Origin: Bodo saltans
Taxonomy: Eukaryota > Euglenozoa > Kinetoplastea > Eubodonida > Bodonidae
DNA: 64,000 nt
NCBI GenBank assembly: GCA_001460835.1
Contig: CYKH01001400.1
Coordinates: 109,566 to 173,565 of the forward strand
Direction of reading: 5' to 3'
Shown: one piece after another, positions 57,995 to 64,000 of the stretch
Layout: every line of letters starts with the position of its first letter
How positions within the stretch are numbered: position 1 is the first letter of the stretch
The notes under the pieces: model-generated
Database searches by the model: none
What the model was told of the DNA's origin: nothing
The model's input: the letters and a program-made list of their open reading frames with translations, nothing else
Position numbers and translations under genes: made by a program

Positions 57995-58364
57995 CCTTTT
58001 CCGAGGCAGCCATGCCCGTGATGAGTTAAGCGACGACGACAACGATGACAACAGCGTGGCAAACGCTGGAAGTAGTGGCTCGACGGCTGACGCTAGCGGA
58101 GTACGTCACCTAAAGCACGAAGCCGGATATTTGTTGATGGCCCTTGCTTCACGAGGAGGCAGCGGATTGTCGTCGGACGACGCTGGTAACAATCGGCATA
58201 GAAAGAGCGCCAAGGTCAACGGTGAACTCAACAATCTGCAGCATCAAGCACCTTCTGAAATCGTGACACCGTTCCCAAGAGCAACACCACAGCGCGGAAC
58301 AGAGCTCTACACACTTCTCCAACACACAAAGATAGATGCAAGAACGACAAGTTCCAAGAAGTGA
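57995..58364 (+). CDS. Acidic Ser-rich ORF, possible exon 2 of the 57549 gene
   Basis: The open frame (from 57951 onward after stops, coding character from about 57995) gives about 123 residues with an acidic start (DELSDDDNDDNS), a short helix (GYLLMALASRGG) and a basic tail. There is no ATG near its beginning, and it lies in the same frame as the upstream coiled-coil ORF. It therefore reads better as a continuation than as a separate gene. Function unknown. Confidence 0.5.
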
Positions 58365-58560
58365 AAAGTGAATACTGTACAGTATGATCGAGAAATGGTG
58401 CGTAGAGTTTCCCCCAGAAGTGTTTTTTTAAGGGAAAAAAATCAATGTTTGTACTATTATTTTTGCTTCGACAAGAAAGGCGCTCGAGAACGAAAACAAC
58501 ACACAACACCTTTTGCTACTTGCTCACACACTCACCTCCCACACACCCAATCCCCTCAAG

Positions 58561-61500
58561 ATGGCTGCCCTCGACTATGGCGCATCGCCTGATCAACGCC
58601 GCGTTGTTTACGTGTCGAGTTCCCTAGAACAGCTTGTTGCTACAATGAAGCGCCAGCTAATCCAGAAGTTTCGCACTCCGATTTCGCTGCTAATGGAGAT
58701 GCTGCTCCCTGTCTTGTTTGTGTTGGTTTTAATTGCGGGCAATTCCGCTGCTGGAACTGATATGAAGCCCGGGAAAAGCTACGTCCTTCCCAGCGACTCG
58801 CAGACTGGGCTTGTAGACCTTGCCGAACCATCCGTGTTGATCAAAGAGCGTTTCTGCTACAACGGGACGCGAATGACTGCAGCTGAGTCCAGCGAGGCTG
58901 TGCTTGGCGGAAACTGCGCTGACGGCCTGCTGCAGTGTAACGCTGGCGTTGGCGCTGCAGCTTGCGCTGGCGTGCAGCTTCTGTGCACCGACAGTTACGC
59001 AGCGCTCAAAGTTCCGTCTGGATTCTGTTTCTACAGCGATGCGATTGGATTCACACAACAGTTTCTGATGGGAGAGCGCTCTTCGAGGATTCTCGACTTC
59101 AGTGCAATGGTGTTGATGCAATGGGCAGCACTCATCCAAAACAACGGCCCCAACGGTGACTCCATCTTTGATTCGAAGACAATCTTGATGAGTGGCCCTA
59201 TTAACTTTTGCCCTGACACCGCCGAAACTGCATCTCTCATCGCCCTTCTCTCTGCAAATATTCCAATGTTCCGCTTCGTGCTTGGTTCAACGTTCGCGTC
59301 TCGCGACGCAGCCGTGAACTACTTCACTTCTCTCGAGGGTGAGGGCAACTGGGCGCTCGTCAACCTTGTGGAAATGAGCGCAGAAAAAGGCCTCGCAATC
59401 TCGCTAGCACTGAACCGCACTGCAGTTCCATCCACCAACGACGTTCTCTCTCGGTTTTCTGGTGGCTTGGGGTCTACTGGTTTTGAAGGCATCATGGACT
59501 CCGGTTTTATGACAATCCAATCAGAGATCACTCGATTGTTCCTGACGCAAGTCTTGAACGTTGACAGCGACATTGCAGACCAATCAATCGTTGTTGCCCC
59601 GATGGGCTTCCAGGAATACCGAAGCTCAACGTTTTTGCAAATCGCTGGATCGGCCCTCGCTCCTTTAATGCTCGTGCTTAGCTTTCTTTACACCGTGTCG
59701 CAGCTGTCAAAGCGCCTGGTGGAAGAAAAAGAGCTTCGCCTGCGGGAGGGATCAATGGTCATGGGTCTCGGAAAGTTTGCCTTCTATGCGTCGTGGTTCT
59801 TGACGTACCTGTTGCAGGTGCTTGTGTCAAGTATCATTATCACGATATTTGTGCATGTTGGACTCATCAAGCAGAGCGCCGTGCTGATTGTGTTCTTCCT
59901 CTACTTCCTGTTCTCGTTTTCTACGGTCCTGCTGTCGGCTCTGTTGTCGTCGTTCTTCAGCAAGAGCAAAATCGCCGCGCTTGTCGTGCCGCTTCTCTAC
60001 TTTGGACTCGCCATACCAAGCTTCTCCCTTCCAGATTCGAGTGGTGCTGGTGTTTACATTATCTTGTCGTTGTTCTCTCCCACCGCCTTTGGTGTCGGCA
60101 CGCGCCTCTTGTTCTCGTACGAGGTGAATGATGGCATGGGTTGGGCAGATGTGAGCAGCACTGAAGACACCATGAATATGGGCACTGTGTTTGCACTGCT
60201 CATCATCGATTGCATTCTGTATCTTCTGTTGACCCTCTACCTCGATGAAGTACTTCCTGGCGAATGGGGCTCGAAGCGTCATCCATGCTTCTGCTGCTGC
60301 ATTTGCTGCGAATCGAAGAAAGAACTTCGCTTTGATGCAGTTGATTCATCCACGCGCACGCCAATTCCCTCCAAAGGTCGAACGACTACTTACATGGAAG
60401 AGTACCCCGCAAGTGCGTCCGCCACTGTACACATCCAAGCCCTCCGCAAGGAGTTCGGCAGTGACTCAGGCGTTAAAGTGGCAGTCGATGACCTTGACTT
60501 GAAGTTTTTCCCTGACCAAATCACGGTGCTCCTAGGCCACAACGGTGCAGGTAAGACCACAACAATGAACATGATCACAGGCATGCTTTCTATTTCGAGC
60601 GGCGACTGCGTCGTGTATGGAAAATCGTCGCGGTTCGATCTGAAGGAAGTGCGCAACGAGATCGGATACTGCCCCCAACACAACATTCTTTGGGACCAAC
60701 TGACGTGTGCAGAGCACTTGCGGTACTTCGCTGCACTGAAGGGTGTGCCAAGCAGCCAGATCGAGGCGCAAGTCGACGAGATGCTGAACAAGGTTGACCT
60801 TCCAGACAAGAAAGACTTCTATTCGAGCCAACTCAGTGGTGGTCAGAAGCGAAAACTATCTGTGGCAATTGCGTTTATCGGTGGGAGTCGATTGATTCTC
60901 CTCGATGAGCCCACCGCTGGAATGGACGTCGCTGCCCGCCGCCATACATGGGACCTACTGAAAGAGATGTCCAAGGGACGCACGATCATCCTCACGACCC
61001 ACTTTATGGATGAGGCCGACCTTCTCGGTAACCGCATTGCCATTATGAGCAAAGGTTCACTCCATAGCTACGGCTCCTCCACATTCCTGAAAGCTCGTCT
61101 TGGAACTGGCTACATGCTGCGAGTCTCTCTTGAGCCACCGTCGTCTAAGGACGACCTGGCAGCGATTGCAAAGCGTGCGCAAGCTACGGCCAATACCCTC
61201 TTGAAGAAGATTCAAGCGACCATCCCCAGCGCACTTCTGAAAGAAGCGAAAGGGCAAGAGATTGCATACTCACTCCCAATGAAAGACGCTCCCATGTTCG
61301 CCGGAGTTGTGGGGAGCCTTGAGGCAAAACAGTGCATGATGGAGCACCACCTGAGCGGTGTGTCAATGAGCGTCTCAACATTGGAGGATGTTTTCGTGCG
61401 TATTGCTGAAGAAGACCATGGCCCCGGAGAACAACCTCACGGTGAGCCAGCACACGATCAATCTGAAGAGACCGTCAAACTGCTCGGTGAGGTGTATCGT

Positions 61501-64000
61501 CGTATGGAAGTGAATCCATGCAGCGTCACTTTTGCGCGTCAGTTCTTCGGTTTGCTGATGAAGCGCTTTCACAATACTCGCCGCGATCGTCGAACAATTG
61601 TGCTTCAAGTCATCGTCCCACTGCTGTGCATCTTGTTGGCGATGTTGATGTCGTTGCTGGGTCAGGCCGACGCCGATGAGCTTTGGATCGACGGTAGCAT
61701 GTACTCTAACACCGAGCAGCAGATCCCAATTACGGGTGCTGGCCTCTGCGAACGCATCGCGCCGAATTTGGACACGTTCTCAACTGCAGCGTATCGCGCT
61801 CTGGCAAACATTGGAAATCAATCCTACGACCTGTCTTCGCAGCTGGTGAGCGAGTTTAAGGCTCATGGGAGCTCACAGCGCATGGTTGCGCTGAGCTGCA
61901 CCGACGTTGGATATGAACTGACCATGAGCTCTAACGGTAATGTTGTGTACCAAGCTGCATCAGCAACTGTTGGTCTTTTCAACGCTTCATCGGAATACTC
62001 GTTACCGCAGGTTGTGGCAGCATTTTACAATGGTGTTGCGGGTGCGTATGGCACTGCCATCGGTGCTACCAACAACGTCACTATCCGCATCGCCAGTCAT
62101 CCAATGCCATACTCCGCGCGCCAAACTGCTGCGATTGATAGCGTCAAAAACCTTCTGATTGGCATTTTCATCATGATCCCATTCACATTCATTCCGTCGA
62201 CCTACGTCGCGTGGATTGTCAAGGAACGCCAGTGCAAAGCGAAACACTTGCAGATTGTGTCCGGAATGAATTTCATCGCATACTGGGCATCAAACTTTGT
62301 GTTTGACATCGTTTCATTCCTCGTCACAGAAATTCTTGTGCTGATCGTCTTCGCAATTTTCGGACGGAGCGAGTACATCGGCTCCGACGCCATCGGACCA
62401 ACGATTGTCCTTTTCATCCTCTACGGTCTCAGCGGCATCGTGTGGGCGTACCTGTTCAGCTTCCTCTTCGACAACCACGGTTCCGCACAGAATCTCACCA
62501 TGCTCGCCAACTTCCTTTCTGGCTTTGCTTTGGTGATTGCCATGTACATTCTTCGCTCCCTTGACAGTACCGAGGGCTTCGCTGACATCTTTGTGTACTT
62601 TTGCCGTCTGATTCCTGCGTACTGCCTTGGTGATGGCATCCTTGCGCTCGCCAATGGCGTTGCACTTCCCGGTGCCACAGCAACAGACATGTGGGCGATG
62701 GATAAACTGGGATGGGATATTCTGTTCATGGCGGTTGAAGTTGTGTTGTTTGCTGGTGCCACGTTGCTGTGGGACCACCCCCAGCGCCAACTGAAGAAGC
62801 AACAGTTACTGTTTGACCGCAATGCCGTTGCCCCGCTGGTTGCTGAAGAAGACGATGATGTCAAGCGTGAGCGTGCAGACGTGGAGGGCAATGTGCCTGC
62901 ACGCCAGAACGATGTCGTGAAAGTGCGCAAACTTCGCAAGGTCTACGGAAACGGAAAGGTTGCGGTGCAGAACGTCACGTTCGGCGTAAAGTCTGGTGAA
63001 GTGTTCGGATTCCTGGGAACCAATGGTGCGGGCAAGACCACCACCATGTCCATTCTCACCTCTGAGTTCCTTCCCACAATGGGGCACTGCAGCATCGGTG
63101 GATTTGATGTTGTCGAACAGGCCGCAGAGGCGCAGCGAATCCTTGGCTTTTGCCCACAGTTTGACGCACTCCACGACTTGATGACGTGCAAAGAGCACCT
63201 GCAGTTGTACGCAGCTCTCCGTGGTGTGTCGCTCTCTGACACAGAGTTTGTGGTGGATGCCCTTCTCACGTCCTGCGATATTGCTCCATTCCGCGATGTG
63301 CCTTCCAAGAAATTATCTGGCGGCAACAAACGAAAGTTGTCTGTGGCTATTTCGCTTATCGGCGCTCCTCGCTTGGTGCTCCTCGACGAGCCATCGGCAG
63401 GCATGGATCCCCTGGCACGCCGCTTAATGTGGGATGTGATCAACTTTGTCGCGCGGAAGAGCAGTGTCGTGTTGACAACTCACCACCTCGAGGAGGTCGA
63501 TGTCCTGGCGCATCGTGTCGGCATCATGGTGGACGGGACGTTGCGTTGCCTCGGGTCTCTGGACCATTTGAAACGGCGCTTCGGCAGTGGCTATGAAGTG
63601 ACGATCAAAGTGATGGCAAACGGGACAGAGAACGAGAGCACGATGGTATCGCGTGTCCGCGACATTGAACTCTTCATGAAGCAAAACTTCCCCACATCTG
63701 AGCTTATGGAGCACCGCAACGAGCGCCTCACGTTCAGCATTTCCAGCAAAGGCACTGCGTTGTCTCGCATCTTCCAGTCCATCCAACAAGCGAAGGAGAC
63801 GCAGAGCTGTGCCATCGCCGAGTACACTGTACAACAGTCTTCGCTTGAGCAGGTCTTCTTGCGCATCTCCGAAGGCGCTGAAGCGACGGAAGAACCACGA
63901 GAGCGTCGTAACAGTGTGCCAATGATGATGGAGGGGTACATTCACTCTCCCATGCTAGCACCCGCAACAGATCGAGAGCAGAGTGCGTTTGACAGCAGAC
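58561..64000 (+). CDS. Full-size ABCA-type ABC transporter, 3' partial
   Basis: Lipid transporter/floppase of the ABCA subfamily. At least 1813 residues from ATG 58561, right after a CTCAAG acceptor-like site; the frame is open to the window end. Plan: first helix (about 40-60), a large extracellular loop to about 360 rich in Cys, ABCA hallmark EKELRLREGSMVMGLGK, helices, NBD1 with GHNGAGKTT (about residue 660), YCPQHN, LSGGQKRK and LLDEPTAGMD; then TMD2 (from about 1015) and NBD2 with GTNGAGKTT (about 1483), CPQFDAL, LSGGNKRK and LLDEPSAGMD. All ATPase motifs look intact in both halves. Only the C-terminal tail is missing. Confidence 0.93.
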   Translation, partial: MAALDYGASPDQRRVVYVSSSLEQLVATMKRQLIQKFRTPISLLMEMLLPVLFVLVLIAGNSAAGTDMKPGKSYVLPSDSQTGLVDLAEPSVLIKERFCYNGTRMTAAESSEAVLGGNCADGLLQCNAGVGAAACAGVQLLCTDSYAALKVPSGFCFYSDAIGFTQQFLMGERSSRILDFSAMVLMQWAALIQNNGPNGDSIFDSKTILMSGPINFCPDTAETASLIALLSANIPMFRFVLGSTFASRDAAVNYFTSLEGEGNWALVNLVEMSAEKGLAISLALNRTAVPSTNDVLSRFSGGLGSTGFEGIMDSGFMTIQSEITRLFLTQVLNVDSDIADQSIVVAPMGFQEYRSSTFLQIAGSALAPLMLVLSFLYTVSQLSKRLVEEKELRLREGSMVMGLGKFAFYASWFLTYLLQVLVSSIIITIFVHVGLIKQSAVLIVFFLYFLFSFSTVLLSALLSSFFSKSKIAALVVPLLYFGLAIPSFSLPDSSGAGVYIILSLFSPTAFGVGTRLLFSYEVNDGMGWADVSSTEDTMNMGTVFALLIIDCILYLLLTLYLDEVLPGEWGSKRHPCFCCCICCESKKELRFDAVDSSTRTPIPSKGRTTTYMEEYPASASATVHIQALRKEFGSDSGVKVAVDDLDLKFFPDQITVLLGHNGAGKTTTMNMITGMLSISSGDCVVYGKSSRFDLKEVRNEIGYCPQHNILWDQLTCAEHLRYFAALKGVPSSQIEAQVDEMLNKVDLPDKKDFYSSQLSGGQKRKLSVAIAFIGGSRLILLDEPTAGMDVAARRHTWDLLKEMSKGRTIILTTHFMDEADLLGNRIAIMSKGSLHSYGSSTFLKARLGTGYMLRVSLEPPSSKDDLAAIAKRAQATANTLLKKIQATIPSALLKEAKGQEIAYSLPMKDAPMFAGVVGSLEAKQCMMEHHLSGVSMSVSTLEDVFVRIAEEDHGPGEQPHGEPAHDQSEETVKLLGEVYRRMEVNPCSVTFARQFFGLLMKRFHNTRRDRRTIVLQVIVPLLCILLAMLMSLLGQADADELWIDGSMYSNTEQQIPITGAGLCERIAPNLDTFSTAAYRALANIGNQSYDLSSQLVSEFKAHGSSQRMVALSCTDVGYELTMSSNGNVVYQAASATVGLFNASSEYSLPQVVAAFYNGVAGAYGTAIGATNNVTIRIASHPMPYSARQTAAIDSVKNLLIGIFIMIPFTFIPSTYVAWIVKERQCKAKHLQIVSGMNFIAYWASNFVFDIVSFLVTEILVLIVFAIFGRSEYIGSDAIGPTIVLFILYGLSGIVWAYLFSFLFDNHGSAQNLTMLANFLSGFALVIAMYILRSLDSTEGFADIFVYFCRLIPAYCLGDGILALANGVALPGATATDMWAMDKLGWDILFMAVEVVLFAGATLLWDHPQRQLKKQQLLFDRNAVAPLVAEEDDDVKRERADVEGNVPARQNDVVKVRKLRKVYGNGKVAVQNVTFGVKSGEVFGFLGTNGAGKTTTMSILTSEFLPTMGHCSIGGFDVVEQAAEAQRILGFCPQFDALHDLMTCKEHLQLYAALRGVSLSDTEFVVDALLTSCDIAPFRDVPSKKLSGGNKRKLSVAISLIGAPRLVLLDEPSAGMDPLARRLMWDVINFVARKSSVVLTTHHLEEVDVLAHRVGIMVDGTLRCLGSLDHLKRRFGSGYEVTIKVMANGTENESTMVSRVRDIELFMKQNFPTSELMEHRNERLTFSISSKGTALSRIFQSIQQAKETQSCAIAEYTVQQSSLEQVFLRISEGAEATEEPRERRNSVPMMMEGYIHSPMLAPATDREQSAFDSR

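Noticed and set aside
1-64000. Retroelements, LTRs, DNA transposons and virus-like genes
   Set aside because: No reverse transcriptase, integrase, transposase, capsid or terminal repeat pattern was seen. The zinc knuckles at 32131-33693 belong to a long helical host protein, not to a gag gene.
1-64000. tRNA, rRNA, spliced-leader RNA genes and CRISPR arrays
   Set aside because: Reading the intergenic stretches gave no cloverleaf-like element, no known rRNA or leader sequence, and no regularly spaced repeats; a covariance-model scan would be the decisive test.

Overview
The window looks like nuclear DNA of a kinetoplastid flagellate, most likely a free-living bodonid such as Bodo saltans. This is inferred from layout, because no database search was possible. 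Every convincing gene over 64 kb lies on the + strand. Genes are almost all without introns and are separated by about 100-600 bases (one gap is 1.3 kb). Most start shortly after a pyrimidine-rich tract and an AG, as expected for polycistronic transcription with trans-splicing. No tRNA, rRNA, CRISPR array, retroelement or DNA transposon was recognised. Two 300-base runs of N (18540-18839, 41909-42208) and N at the left edge are assembly gaps.

Left part (1-14 kb): a family 3 glycoside hydrolase with two PAN/Apple-like inserts, cut by the left edge; a small unknown protein; a long gene (3363-7515) split into three overlapping frames by a 116-base tandem duplication and a short G run, whose middle resembles a caspase fold without catalytic residues; a dual-acylated small protein; a 1.3 kb gene-free stretch; and a polytopic membrane kinase with PAS-like, FHA and MEKK-like kinase regions.

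Middle part (14-43 kb): lanosterol synthase; a START-like lipid-binding protein; an acylated protein with an Ala-rich repeat and nine-plus TPR-like 41-residue repeats; three tandem arrestin-fold paralogues sharing a cysteine cluster; a coiled-coil protein; a CMC1-like protein; a cis-prenyltransferase; a very large protein with six regularly spaced Cys/zinc modules (one frame break in an A run); an FKBP-TPR protein; an unknown membrane protein; a DUF1115 protein; an RWD-like/PARP protein; a class I photolyase running into a gap; and a PB1-like protein.

Right part (43-64 kb): a 2765-residue surface protein with a multi-pass C-terminus; an ankyrin-TKL kinase; a receptor-like single-pass kinase whose tail is altered by a 76-base tandem duplication; a coiled-coil gene that may contain an 84-base cis-spliced intron; and a full-size ABCA transporter that runs off the right edge.

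Taken together the segment is rich in environment-sensing and membrane genes (three kinases of unusual architecture, arrestins, a surface giant, ABCA, GH3, photolyase). This fits a free-living phagotroph better than a host-restricted parasite. Sterol and dolichol synthesis, mitochondrial assembly and RNA-binding genes are interspersed without functional clustering, as is usual for kinetoplastid gene arrays. The only clear local family is the arrestin triplet.
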